From assembly GCF_905171765.1 (NCBI RefSeq), contig NC_053392.1, forward strand, positions 443,018,837 through 443,082,836: a DNA stretch of 64,000 bases. The letters are read 5' to 3'. The notes under the pieces are model-generated. The model searched no databases. It was not told where the DNA came from and saw only the letters and a list, made by a program, of their open reading frames with translations. Numbering within the stretch: position 1 is the stretch's first letter; each line of letters starts with the position of its first letter. Positions 52,901 through 63,560 of this stretch are shown one piece after another. Both the position numbers and the translations under genes were made by a program. The DNA comes from Bufo bufo. Lineage: Eukaryota > Chordata > Amphibia > Anura > Bufonidae.

Positions 52901-54073
52901 TAACTTATTGAACACTTCTCATAACTCACAATATTTTTCTTGTTTTAAAGATGAGATACTAAGTTTTAAGACCTGACTTTAATCTCTAGCTGTTACACAT
53001 CCTGAGATATGCCATGAAAAATCAGCCCTGCCCCTTCAGCTGGCTCAGATGTCAGCCAGTGTAGAGGAGGAGAGGGGGGCAAGTGGGAGAGCGACTGACA
53101 AGCTGCATAGAGGAGAGAGACAGACTTTTCTGTGTGTAACTTTACATGCCCCCAGGGAGGACTTCTGTCCATCTTACTGTATGAACCCCCTTCACCCACC
53201 ATCAGAGAGCATACTTGCTCTCTGTCACATATGAAGTTTTTCCCCCCCCCCACCAGCTGAACAGCAGCACATAAGTCGCACCAAACATCAATAAAGTTTA
53301 CATTTTACACTATCCTGTCCATACCAGATCTAGAGCGTAAAATACCCAGACCAATGATTTAGAGAAAACTGTTACATGATACAGTAATAGTGAAAACAAT
53401 TATCACCAGAGAGGAATATCCAATATATTTCTGACAGACTGAAAAAAAAATTTCATCAACAGAAAATACATTTTCACACCTGGACTTCCCATGATTCATC
53501 AGAACCAGCGGTACAGTCTGAATGTGTCCTTAGTTAATGCATTATATGCGATTCAGAGACGTATTGTTAATCAGGACTACAGTTTGCATAGGGGGATAAA
53601 AATTCTATACATAAATCCCAGCACTTGCATGCAAAAATTGGTTGGTGCATTCCTGCAGATTTAGCATTTCTTTATAGAGGACATGTCACCAATGCAAAAA
53701 AAATAATAATAATATAGTCTAGTTGACCATACTTCTCGGAGCACGGCATACCTTGCGAATATGCATCCCCCTGTTCTAATGTCTCCCAATATTTCTGCAC
53801 CACACATGCCAATCTGATGTTACTGGCCACAGGTGTGGGACTGGTCACTTCTCTTCTTTACTAGGCGAGGTTTCTTCTCGCTGTGACGATCTCCATCACA
53901 TAGCCTCCTGATGCAGCGTGATCTCACGACTTCTTGAGAGACCACGCTGAAGCATAGCTTCTGACGGGACAGCGTCACACGCAGACCAGATTGAGACACC
54001 ACAGCAGAGAAGAGCCACCCCTGAAGTGGCATTTCACTCTAGTCTGAGTGAGATGCTGTCCCGTCATAAGCTA
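52901..54073 (-). other. tbp intron stretch
   Basis: Mostly unique-looking. A C-rich run is at 53240 and (AAT)n at 53700. No exon-like match to the missing TBP core exon was found on the minus strand. Confidence 0.45.
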
Positions 54074-55677
54074 TGCAAAAGTATTCACCCCCCTTGACTT
54101 TGTGTGTGTATTTTGGCGCCTCACAACCTGGAATTAACATGGATTGTTTGAGGATTTGCATCATTAAATTTACAGAACATGCCCACAACTTTGAAGATGT
54201 TGGTTTGTTTTTTTATTGTGAAGCAAACAAATACGACAAAATAACTGAAAAAGTCAATGTGCATAACTATTCACCCCCCTAAAGTCAATACTTTGTAGAG
54301 CCACCTTTTGCAGAAATCACAGCTCCAAGTCGCTTTGGATAAGTCTATGAGCTTGCCACATCTTACCACTGGGATTTTTGCCCATACCTCCTTGCAAAAC
54401 TGCTCCAGCTGCTTCAAGTTGGATGGTTTGCGCTTGTGAACAGCAATCTTTAAGTCTGACCACAGATTTTTCTATTGGATTGAGATCTGGGCTTTGACTA
54501 GGCCATTTCAACACATTAACATGTTTCCCCTTAAACCACTCAAGTGTTGATTTAGCAGTCTGTTTGGGTCATTGTCCTGCTGGAAGGTGAACCTTCATTC
54601 TAGCCTCAAATCACGCACAGAGTGGTTCAGAATTTGGTCAAGAATATCCCTGTATTTAGCACCATCTTTCCCTCAACTCTGACCAGTTTCCCAGTCCCGG
54701 CTGCTAAAAAACATTCCCACAGCATGATGCTGCCACCACCATGTTTCACTGTGGGGATGGTGTTTTTTGGGTGATGTGATGGGTTTGCGCCAGACATAGC
54801 GTTTTCTTTGATGGCCGAAAAGTTTAATTTTAGTCTCATCAGACCAGAGCACCTTCCTCCATACATTTTGTGAGTCTCCCACATGCCTTTTCGCAAACTA
54901 ACAATGTGCCTTATTGTTTTTAGCTGAAAGTAATGGCTTTCTTCTGGCCACTCCGCTATAAAGACTGACTCTTATTGTCGTCCTATGTACAGATACTCCA
55001 GTCTCTGCTGTGGAACTCTCCAGCTCATCCAGGGTTACCTTAGGTCTCTGTGCTGCCTCTCTGATTAATGTCCTCCTTGCCTGGTCAGTGAGTTTGCAGC
55101 AGTCTCTTGGCAGGTTTGCTGTTCTGCCATGTTCTTTCCATTTGGTTATGATAGATTTAATGGTGCTCCCGGGGATCAAAGATTTGGATATTTTTTTTTT
55201 AGAACCTAACCCTGACTACTTCTCAACAACATTGTCCCTTACTTGTTTGGAGAGTTCCTTGGTCTTCATGGCAGTGTTTAGTTAGTGATGCCTCGCTTAG
55301 GTGTTGCAGCCTCTGGGGCCTTTAAAAAAAAAAAAAAAAAAAAAAGGTGTGTATATGTAATGACACATCACGTGACACTTAAATTGCACACAGGTGGACA
55401 TCATTTCGCTAATTATGTGACTTTTGAAGGTAATCGGTTGCACCAGAGCTTTTTATGGGCTTCCTAACAAAGGGGGTGAATACATACGCACATGCCAATT
55501 CTCAGTTTTCTATTTCTAAACAATAGTTTTATTTATATATTTTCCTCATTTCACTTTACCAACTTAGACTATTGTGTTCTGATCCATCACATAAAATTCA
55601 GATTAACAAAAACATTGAACTTAAGGCTGTAATGTAACAAAATATGAAAAAAGTCAAGGGGGTGAATACTTTTGCAA
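54074..55677 (-). mobile_element. Tc1 element (Tc1-4), TGCAAAAGTATTCACCCCC ends
   Basis: The inverted ends TGCAAAAGTATTCACCCCCC (54074) and GGGGGTGAATACTTTTGCA (55677) have inner copies of the motif at about 54268 and 55474. It is followed directly by a TA microsatellite, so the target duplication cannot be told apart. Confidence 0.88.
54317..55180 (-). pseudogene. Tc1-like transposase of Tc1-4, broken
   Basis: Minus-strand frames in order: 55179-54898 (IPGSTIKSIITKWKEHGRT, the second helix-turn-helix, and TDQARRTLIREAAQRP), 54896-54627 with the first Asp region (WSDETKIKLFGHQ in a neighbouring frame) and the Gly box, and 54514-54317 with [12 protein letters not shown] holding the catalytic Glu. 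Frameshifts separate them, and the residue run after PIE is disrupted. Confidence 0.8.
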
Positions 55678-55830
<153 letters not shown>

Positions 55831-55857
55831 CACAAACTGCATGCTGGGCATTCATAC

Positions 55858-56402
55858 TGTAGGGATTTGCTCTGGTAGACAGGTTTAGCAGATGCAGTAT
55901 AGAGGCATAGTGTTTTATTCACACTCAGCAACATATAAGAGTCTTGGTGCTTGTTCACTCACACACACACACACACAAACGTTCACCTGGAATCCTAGGT
56001 GTTGGTTCACACCTGGCTGAATGCTCAACCACAGAATAGTTAACTAGCAGGCTTCCAGGCGGCCTGCACGCCCGTTTGCAGTTTTCAGCCTAGAGGACTC
56101 CCCAGCTTCACTGTCAGATGGAGGAAAATCCACCCCACCTGATAGTGCTGACTGCTTCTATAAGCCTTCCAAGACCCGGCCTGGAAAGTGGAGAGTAGCC
56201 ACTGATCCAGCACTTTGGCTACTCTCAGTAAGAGCCGTCCCGGATCAGCTTTACAGCCATACTAAACAGCTGAAGTGCCAGACTGCAATCTGCAATAATA
56301 ACACTTCAGGGAAAAAAAAAAAAAAGGCTCTTACCTCAACGAGGCCAGGAACCTCGGTGACATGTACCGACCATCAATGATGGCCCCTTGTTACTTCCTA
56401 CA
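55858..56402 (-). mobile_element. Solo LTR, 545 bp
   Basis: Ends TGTAGG...CCTACA with a 4-bp duplication ATAC at 55854-55857 and 56403-56406. On the minus strand an AATAAA (in GTGAATAAAAC, about 55908-55918) suits an LTR in that orientation. No internal retroelement sequence is next to it, so it is a solo LTR left by recombination. The family is not identified. Confidence 0.8.
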
Positions 56403-56460
56403 ATACAGAGATGCAAATCTCTCTCCTACCATAAACTAAGGCTAGGTTCATATTGCTTAA

Positions 56461-56871
56461 AGGGGCTATCCCATCTTAGACAATGGGGGCATATTGCTAG
56501 AATATGCCCCCATTGTCTGATAGGTGCTGTTACCACCTCTGGGACCCGCACCTACAAGGAGAACGGAGCAGAGAAAGTTGAGGAGGGCGCACTGCGCATG
56601 CGCAGCTGCCCTCAATTCATTTTTATGGAGCCGCCAAAAATAGAGTGCTGGCTCGGCAATTTTTGTCGGCCCCATAGAAATGAATGGGAGCAGTGACCGC
56701 GCATGCGTGGTGCGCTCCCATTCACTTGAATGGGAAAGACTGGGAGCTGCAACTCTCTCCGGCTCCATTCTCCTTGTAGGTGCAGGTCCCAGGAGGTGGG
56801 ACCAGCACCTATCAAACAATTGGGGCATATCCTAGCGATATGCCCCCATTGTCTAAGATGGGATAACCCTT
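56461..56871. mobile_element. MITE with TTAA duplications and long inverted ends
   Basis: TTAA at 56457-56460 and 56872-56875. Inverted ends share TATCCCATCTTAGACAATGG then GGGCATAT. Inside, further mirrored stretches (CACCTACAAGGAGAA). Fits Kolobok/piggyBac-type MITEs. Confidence 0.82.
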
Positions 56872-56903
56872 TTAAATCTGCAGCACAGATAATAAAGCAG
56901 CAA

Positions 56904-57069
56904 AAAGGAGACTTTTGTATTACTTACCAGTAAAGTCTCTTTCTCGCTCTTCCTTGGGGGACACAGGAAACCATGGGTATAGCTCTGCTCCCTAGGAGGC
57001 GTAACACTAAGCGAAAGCTGTAAGCCCCTCCTCCATCAGCTATACCCTTCAGCCTGGAGAAGAGACTGC
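56904..57069. repeat. DIRS copy 2 left terminal repeat
   Basis: Same as the left end of copy 1 with single-base differences, for example GCGTAACACTAAGCGAAAGC. Confidence 0.85.
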
Positions 57070-57180
57070 CAGTTGCGTGTCCAAGTAGTGAAAGATAACC
57101 ACCAACCGGAAAAAGAACTGTCGAGCCCCAACGGGGGCAACCAAGCCGGAACCACAACTGTAACCCAATGAAGGGCGGGT

Positions 57181-57288
57181 GCTGTGTCCCCCAAGGAAGA
57201 GCGAGAAAGAGACTTTACTGGTAAGTAATACAAAAGTCTCCTTTTCTCGCCCATATTCCTTGGGGGACACAGGAAACCATGGGACGTT
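57181..57288. repeat. DIRS copy 2 internal complementary region
   Basis: Complement of both element ends joined together, as in copy 1. Confidence 0.87.
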
Positions 57289-57343
57289 CCAGAGCAGTCC
57301 CAGAAGGGAGGGACCAGAACAAACTAGACCAACACCAGAGGCA

Positions 57344-58321
57344 TCAATCAACTGCCGCCTGCAACACCAGACGGCCTAAAGCAGCGTCAGCCGACGCATG
57401 AGTATGCACCCTGTAGAACTTGGTGAAGGTGTGCAAGGAGGACCAAGTGGCCGCCTTGCAAATCTGCTCCGAAGAAGCCCGATTTCTCTGAGCCCAGGAA
57501 GCCCCGACCGCTCTAGTGGAGTGAGCGGTAACACCAAGGGGAGGAACCCTGCCCTTGGCGAGATAAGCCTCAGTAACAGCCATCTTGACAAAACGGGCGA
57601 TAGCAACTTTGGATGCCGCCATCCCTCTGCGCGACCCTTCCGGGACCACAAAGAGCGAGTCAGTATGCCTGAAAGAGCTGGTTACTTCCAGGTAAATCTT
57701 GAGCGCCCTGACAACGTCCAGACGATGAAGCTTCCTCTCCCGCGGATGGGAAGGGGAAGGACACAAAGAGGGGAGAACGATGTCCTCGTTCAGATGAAAG
57801 GCGGAGACCACCTTAGGAAGGAAGGAAGGGACCGGACGAAGAACCACCTTGTCCTGGTGGAACACTAGGAAAGGTTCCAGACAGGAGAGTGCAGCCAATT
57901 CGGACACCCTCCGAAGAGAGGTGATGGCTACAAGGAAAATAACCTTGCAGGACAGAAGTCGCAAGGAAACCGTCCGCAGAGGCTCGAAAGGAGAAGCCTG
58001 GAGCGCTGAGAGAACCAGGTTCAGGTCCCAGGGCGGTACCGGAGTGCGATACGGGGGAACCGCGTGAGCCACGCCCTGAAGGAAGGTCTTGACAGGACCA
58101 AGGGGGGCCAGTGGGCGCTGAAACAAAATGGACAGCGCAGATACCTGACCCTTCAAAGAACTAAGGCCTAGACCTTGGGCCAGTCCGCTCTGCAGGAAGG
58201 ACAAAACGGTGGGGAGAGAAAAGCGGAGCGGAGGAATCCCCAGATCGGCACAGAACCCCAAAAAGGTCCTCCAGGTCCTATAATAGATCCTAGAAGAGGA
58301 CGGCTTACGGGCGCGGATCAT
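57344..58321 (-). CDS. DIRS copy 2 tyrosine recombinase
   Basis: From the ATG at 58321, 325 residues. It keeps the catalytic Arg (SLRRVSEL), H-x-x-R (AHSTRAV) and Tyr (KFYRVH) of copy 1, with a handful of substitutions (for example KIYLEVTSSF for KAYLEVTGSF). The frame is open upstream to 59785, so the real start is uncertain. Confidence 0.88.
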   Translation of the reverse strand: MIRARKPSSSRIYYRTWRTFLGFCADLGIPPLRFSLPTVLSFLQSGLAQGLGLSSLKGQVSALSILFQRPLAPLGPVKTFLQGVAHAVPPYRTPVPPWDLNLVLSALQASPFEPLRTVSLRLLSCKVIFLVAITSLRRVSELAALSCLEPFLVFHQDKVVLRPVPSFLPKVVSAFHLNEDIVLPSLCPSPSHPRERKLHRLDVVRALKIYLEVTSSFRHTDSLFVVPEGSRRGMAASKVAIARFVKMAVTEAYLAKGRVPPLGVTAHSTRAVGASWAQRNRASSEQICKAATWSSLHTFTKFYRVHTHASADAALGRLVLQAAVD

Positions 58322-58356
58322 GGTGCGGACGACGTCCGCAGAAAAACCCCTACGTG

Positions 58357-60474
58357 TCAGGACGGTGGTCTCAACAACCACGCCGTCAAACGTAGGGACC
58401 CTAAACGCGGGTGGAAGATCGGTCCCTGAGAGAGAAGATTTTCCCTGGCGGGCAGCGGCCAGGGCGCGTCTGCCAGGAGCAGCATGAGGTCGGCATACCA
58501 AGACCGGCGGGGCCAGTCCGGAGCGACCAGAATCACCGAGACGCCTTCCGCCGCGATCTTCCGAAGGACCTTGGGCAGGAGAGGGATGGGAGGGAATATG
58601 TATGGGCGCGCGAAGCCTCGCCAAGGAAGAACGAGGGCGTCGGCTCCGCAAGCTCCCGGATCCCTGGCCCTGGACAGATAGGCGGGGACCTTGTGATTGA
58701 ATTTTGAGGCCATGAGGTCCACGTCCGGTATGCCCCAACGAAGGCAAATGGCCTCGAATACCTCCGGGTGAAGAGACCACTCGCCGGGGACGACGGTGGT
58801 GCGACTGAGGAAGTCCGCCGCCCAATTGTCCACCCCTGGAATAAAAATTGCAGATAGGGCCGGGACGTGGGCTTCCGCCCAACGGAGAATGCTGGAGACC
58901 TCCCGCATCGCAGCAGCGCTGCGAGTGCCCCCCTGGTGGTTTATGTACGCCACGGCCGTGGCGTTGTCTGATTGTACACGAACTGGATGACCCTTCAGCA
59001 GATGAGTCCAGTGTCGTAGAGACAGAAGGGCCGCTCTCAGTTCCAGGACATTGATCGAGAGTTTGGACTCCGATGGAGACCAAATGCCCTGGACGGATCG
59101 GGGAGGAAACATGCCTCCCCAGCCCGAGAGACTGGCATCGGTTGTAACCACCAACCAGTTGAGTGGCAGAAAGGACCTGCCCAGAAGAGGGGACTGTAAC
59201 CACCAGCGGAGAGATGACCGCACCGGAGGCGAAAGATGGAAGGGATGATCCAGAGACTGCGGTGATTTGTCCCAGGAGGAGAGGATCGCCCGTTGGAGGG
59301 GGCGGGAGTGAAACTGCGCAAATGGGATCGCCTCGAAGCAGGCAACCATCTGCCCCAATACCCGCATGCAGAAGCGGAAAGACGGTCGACGGTGGAGAAG
59401 GAGACCCCGAACCGCCCCACGGAGGGTCAGACGTTTTTCCGAGGGAAGACGTACCTCCGCTGCTCCCGTGTCTAAAAGCATTCCCAGGAAGACGAGTTGT
59501 CTGGAGGGGGGAAGGGAGGACTTGGGGAAGTTGATGACCCAACCGAACCTCGCCAGAGTCTCTAGAGTGAGATCCACGCTGGCAACCGCTTGAGAAAGGG
59601 ACGGAGCCTTGATGAGGATATCGTCCAAGTACGGTAGCAGAAAAACACCCCTGGAACGGAGTAAGGCTAAAACCGGGGCCAGGACCTTGGTGAACACCCG
59701 GGGGGCTGTTGCCAGCCCAAAGGGAAGGGCGACAAATTGGAAGTGGAGGTCCCCCACGGCGAATCGAAGGAAGCGATGGTGACACCGGGCTACCGGAACA
59801 TGGAGGTAGGCATCCTGTATATCGATGGAAGACATGAAATCTCCCTGCTCCAGGGAAGCCACCGCGGAGCGGAGGGACTCCATCCGAAACAGTCGAAGGA
59901 GGAGAAAACGGTTGAGCTTTTTGAGGTCCAAAATGGGCCGCACCGAACCTCCCTTCTTGGGAACTACAAAGAGGTTCGAGTAGAACCCTTGGAATCTTTC
60001 CTCTGGAGGAACGGGGGTAATCACCCCCCTGTCCAGTAAGGCTTGAACGGCCGCGGAGAACGCAGCCGCGCCTTTCGGGTCCCGCGGCGGGCGGGAGCGA
60101 AAGAACCGATCCGGAGGGAGGGATGCAAATTCGATTTTGTATCCGGAGGACACAATTTCGAGGGCCCAGGCGTCGGAGACGTGAGCCATCCAGACGTCCT
60201 TGAAAAGGAGGAGCCGGCCCCCCACCCGGGTGGGTGGGGGCGCGCCTTCAGGCAGAGGACTGTTTTGCTGCGGGTGTGCGGGCAGCCTGCGGCTTGCGCC
60301 AGGATGGCTGCGCCCGAAAAAACGGCTTCCTACGCTTGTCCTGGGGAGGAGCCGAAGCGGCAGCTGTGGTGGGAGCCCCAGAGGCCCTGCGGGAGGACCG
60401 AAAACGAGACGCACCAGGGCGTCCGCGGGGGGCGCCCCTGGCTTGGGGTTGAGGAAGATGGGTGCTTTTACCAC
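58357..60474 (-). CDS. DIRS copy 2 reverse transcriptase / RNase H protein
   Basis: 705 residues, the same length as copy 1, with all reverse transcriptase (SIDIQDAYL, YLDD) and RNase H (TDAS, ELRAA, SDNAT, WAADFLSR) boxes intact. Substitutions relative to copy 1 are scattered (for example SVGS for SIGS near residue 48). No stops or frameshifts. Confidence 0.92.
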   Translation of the reverse strand: MVKAPIFLNPKPGAPPADALVRLVFGPPAGPLGLPPQLPLRLLPRTSVGSRFFGRSHPGASRRLPAHPQQNSPLPEGAPPPTRVGGRLLLFKDVWMAHVSDAWALEIVSSGYKIEFASLPPDRFFRSRPPRDPKGAAAFSAAVQALLDRGVITPVPPEERFQGFYSNLFVVPKKGGSVRPILDLKKLNRFLLLRLFRMESLRSAVASLEQGDFMSSIDIQDAYLHVPVARCHHRFLRFAVGDLHFQFVALPFGLATAPRVFTKVLAPVLALLRSRGVFLLPYLDDILIKAPSLSQAVASVDLTLETLARFGWVINFPKSSLPPSRQLVFLGMLLDTGAAEVRLPSEKRLTLRGAVRGLLLHRRPSFRFCMRVLGQMVACFEAIPFAQFHSRPLQRAILSSWDKSPQSLDHPFHLSPPVRSSLRWWLQSPLLGRSFLPLNWLVVTTDASLSGWGGMFPPRSVQGIWSPSESKLSINVLELRAALLSLRHWTHLLKGHPVRVQSDNATAVAYINHQGGTRSAAAMREVSSILRWAEAHVPALSAIFIPGVDNWAADFLSRTTVVPGEWSLHPEVFEAICLRWGIPDVDLMASKFNHKVPAYLSRARDPGACGADALVLPWRGFARPYIFPPIPLLPKVLRKIAAEGVSVILVAPDWPRRSWYADLMLLLADAPWPLPARENLLSQGPIFHPRLGSLRLTAWLLRPPS

Positions 60475-61723
60475 CCGTGGCCTCTGAAATAAGTTCGTCT
60501 AAGCGGACCCCGAAAAGGCGGGAACCCGCAAACGGTAGCCCCGCCAAGGAACGTTTGGAGGCAGCGTCCGCTTTCCAGACCTTCAGCCAGAGCTCCCTCC
60601 TGACGGCAACTGCCAGGGCGGAGGAGCGTGCAATAAGGGCTCCCGCATCAAGGGAGGCCTCACAGACAAAATTCCCGGCCCGAATAATAAGCTGGGCCAA
60701 GGAACGTAGGTCCTGGATGGGGACGTCTGAGTCCAACTCCTGTTCCAGCTGCGCACCCCAAGCAGAGATTGCTTTCCCTGCCCAAGCAGAGGCAAAAACC
60801 GGTCTGAGAGCAGAACCGGAGGCAGCAAAAATGCCCTTGGAAAGGGTCTCCATGCGACGGTCCTCCGCTGACTGAAGAGAGGACCCGTCGGGAACAGGGA
60901 TGGCCGTGTTTTTTGACAGCCGAGCCACAGGGGGGTCCACCTTGGGTGGGGAAGACCAGGTGGCCACGACATCGGCTGGAAAAGGATAGCAAATGTCCAG
61001 CTTCTTTGGGTTGACAAAACGGGCGTCCGGGCGAGCCCAAGCCTTAGACACCATGGAGGAGAAATCAGAGTGGATTGGAAAGACTTTTGAGGCCTGCCTG
61101 GGTCTGATAAAGGAGACGCTAGCTGCGTCCGAGCTAGGGGGGTCATCCTGCACCTTAAAGGTGTCACGAATATCAGAGATGAGTTGGCCCATCGCTGAGG
61201 CTAGCTTGGACGGCAGGGCCGAGTCCATTTCCAAATCTGAAACCGCCAATTCACCTTCAGAGAGCGAATCCTTTGGAGAGGAGAGGCCCGTCTGGGTGCG
61301 CACGCGTGGCGGAGAGAGTGAGGCCTCAGAGGAGGAGGCTCGCTCTACTCTAATACGCTTCTGAGAGTGCCTAGCTCGGGAGGGGTCACTAGGAGAGGGT
61401 GAACCCGCTGCAGCGGCAGAAGCAGTGGACCCGGAGGGCGCGACAGTCAGAGTGGCGTCCTGCGGGTTAGGTGGCCTGTCTATTAGGCGGCCCACGACAT
61501 GAGTGAGGCTTTCCACGGCCTGGGACAGGGATCTAGCCCAGTCAGGCGGGTCAGAGGAAGCAGGGAGCGACACAGCGGGCGACTGAGGCTGCGGTGGAGC
61601 TCGGCATGCAATACAGTGCGGATCAGACTGCCCCCGGGGAAAGGGTTCCCTACAAGCAGTACAGGCATGGTACCATGGCTTGGCGGCTGCAGAAGGGTCT
61701 GACATGGTGGAAAGATGTTGCAC
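60248..61723 (-). CDS. DIRS copy 2 gag-like protein
   Basis: 491 residues. The Cys-pair motif at the N-terminus is CTAC and CIAC. The codons before MSDPSAAAK differ from copy 1 by an indel, supporting that Met as the start. It overlaps the reverse transcriptase gene by 227 bp as in copy 1. Confidence 0.85.
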   Translation of the reverse strand: MQHLSTMSDPSAAAKPWYHACTACREPFPRGQSDPHCIACRAPPQPQSPAVSLPASSDPPDWARSLSQAVESLTHVVGRLIDRPPNPQDATLTVAPSGSTASAAAAGSPSPSDPSRARHSQKRIRVERASSSEASLSPPRVRTQTGLSSPKDSLSEGELAVSDLEMDSALPSKLASAMGQLISDIRDTFKVQDDPPSSDAASVSFIRPRQASKVFPIHSDFSSMVSKAWARPDARFVNPKKLDICYPFPADVVATWSSPPKVDPPVARLSKNTAIPVPDGSSLQSAEDRRMETLSKGIFAASGSALRPVFASAWAGKAISAWGAQLEQELDSDVPIQDLRSLAQLIIRAGNFVCEASLDAGALIARSSALAVAVRRELWLKVWKADAASKRSLAGLPFAGSRLFGVRLDELISEATGGKSTHLPQPQARGAPRGRPGASRFRSSRRASGAPTTAAASAPPQDKRRKPFFRAQPSWRKPQAARTPAAKQSSA

Positions 61724-62689
61724 TTAAAAGTGAGAACCAAGCAACAGTACTGTGGCACGGAGGGGGTTAACAGTCCTACCAGACCCGGATGATACAAGCG
61801 GCAGCTGTAAGGGGAACAGACTGAGGAGGCTGTGGAGGAGAGGCAGCAGCACGGAGCTGAATGGCTTCAGGATGGCACGGCAGAGAGATGAACCCGGAAG
61901 TAGCGGAGCGCAGCGGCACGGAGCTGAATGTGTAAGGAAGCTCCGCCCCCCCTCTGCCGCGCTGAAGCCGAAGAAGAGCCGCGCGCGCGCGGCAAAATGA
62001 TTTTAACCCCCAAGGATGTTGAAGTGCCGGCCATGAAATGGCGCCGTTCATGCCAAGAAAAAACGGCTCCCGCCGCGCCTGGATGTAGCAGACGGCTTGC
62101 TTGTCTGCAGCCGTCCCCTGTAAGTCAGCGTTCTAGGACTTGCCCAGATAAACTGCCCTCCAACTAAGCACGGTAACGTCCCGATATTTTGGGGGGGTGG
62201 CGTGGGGGGTATGGGGGGGGGCCGGGGTTGCGGTGAAGTGGAGGTCCCCTTGGACAATGTAGCAGTGGCCATGTTGGTAGCAGCGGTGGGAGGGAGGAAG
62301 GGGAGGCTGGAGCAGCCACTCTCACCATACGCTGTCTTCACCCTCAGTCCATCCAGCGGGGGTCGCCCCTTCAGCTCCTGGCACCGCAGTGGCAGGAAGC
62401 CGGGGGAGGGACTTGGCGTGCGGGCGACCCTGAGCTGGCGGGACGCAGGGGAGCGAGGCTGCCCTGGTCCACCTTGTCTTCTGTGGGGGAGGCGGCAGTG
62501 CGGAATTACCGGCACTGGCGCAACTCAACCCCGGGAGAAACAGAGGGGTCTAATGCGCCTCTGTTGTCCCTGTAGGTAGAAAAAAACCGAATTAAAAAAC
62601 AACAAATAACGTAAAAATAAAAAATCATAGGAAAACAACCCTGCATAAGCAGGGGGTGTCTTGCCTCCTTGGACACTAAGCAAAAACTG
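61724..62689 (-). promoter_or_regulatory. DIRS copy 2 5' untranslated and promoter region
   Basis: GC-rich with GCGCGCGCGC near 61982. Compared with copy 1 it has extra segments (a partly duplicated GCACGGAGCTGAATG at about 61850 and 61916) and lacks others. No recognisable core promoter motif. Confidence 0.5.
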
Positions 62690-62823
62690 GCAGTCTCTTC
62701 TCCAGGCTGAAGGGTATAGCTGATGGAGGAGGGGCTTACAGCTTTCGCTTAGTGTCACGCCTCCTAGGGAGCAGAGCTATACCCATGGTTTCCTGTGTCC
62801 CCCAAGGAATATGGGCGAGAAAA
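62690..62823. repeat. DIRS copy 2 right terminal repeat
   Basis: Inverted complement of the left repeat, ending AAGGAATATGGGCGAGAAA. Confidence 0.85.
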
Positions 62824-63299
62824 CGTCACCAACAGTTTCCCATTGATTTTACACAGCTGTTTCCAAACATGGCTCCTAAGTAGCATGTGGCTTGGTTCAA
62901 GAGTATTTTAGTTGTGTTCCTTATTGAAGTTCCACTTGGGGACATGTCGCTGCTGAAGCCAGTCATTGGCTGTAGGAGCACACATCACCCTATCAGGAAG
63001 ATCCTCAAACAGAGCCAGGTCATGAGAACAGATGAGTGGGGAACAGGGAGTCTCATTAGGTACTACAAACTATGCGGGATAATTAAAAGAGCCATAATCC
63101 TGGAAAAACCCTTTAAGCTGTTTGAACATAGGCTGACTTTATAATTAAAAAGAGGTTGTGCGGGATCCTAAAAAAAATGCCATTTAATTTTGGAAATCTC
63201 ATCTAGTCTCCTACAGAGCATAAGAGGTGTTATGGAGAAGGTCTGAACTGTGGAAAACTTTGGTCAGTTGTTTAGGCCCCAAAGATAGATTCTGTTCTT
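62824..63299 (-). other. tbp intron stretch
   Basis: No gene or exon seen. It contains AACCCTTTAAGCTG and AAAGAGGTTGTGCGGGATCC, fragments that look like ends of TTAA-type MITEs. Confidence 0.4.
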
Positions 63300-63560
63300 C
63301 CTTATTTTCATATAATGTGCTGCTAAAGAATGCTAACCTTGCTGCATAAGCTTTTTAACTATGAAAAATGCTGTTAGTATGGTCCAGAAGTAACTAATCA
63401 AATTACTAATTTCAATTTCCACCCCCTTGGCGGTGTGTCTCTTTCGTGTCAGTTACCTATAAGACTATGTTTTGACAATAAAGTTGGGAATTTGCTTGAG
63501 ACACGCAGCGAGTGTGTCCTGTGTGAAATTCTCCTGGGCTCGTATATTCTTTACGATGTA
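63300..63560 (+). mobile_element. Retroviral LTR fragment related to the one at 25.8 kb
   Basis: Shares GTTAGTATGGTCCAGAAGTA and TTCCACCCCCTTGGCGGTGTG with the 25.8-kb region in diverged form. An AATAAA at 63478-63483 is followed by an R/U5-like stretch ending about 63556 with TGGGCTCGTA, reminiscent of a primer site. Isolated, with no coding sequence attached. Confidence 0.45.

Larger units (their letters stand above)
56904..62823 (-). mobile_element. DIRS retrotransposon copy 2, apparently complete
   Basis: 5.92 kb with the same three minus-strand genes, terminal repeats and internal complementary region as the copy at 31877, and nearly identical coding sequence. Differences are concentrated in the 5' untranslated part (small insertions and deletions between 61690 and 62330). 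It lies in the tbp intron upstream of 52073, in the tbp orientation. Confidence 0.95.
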
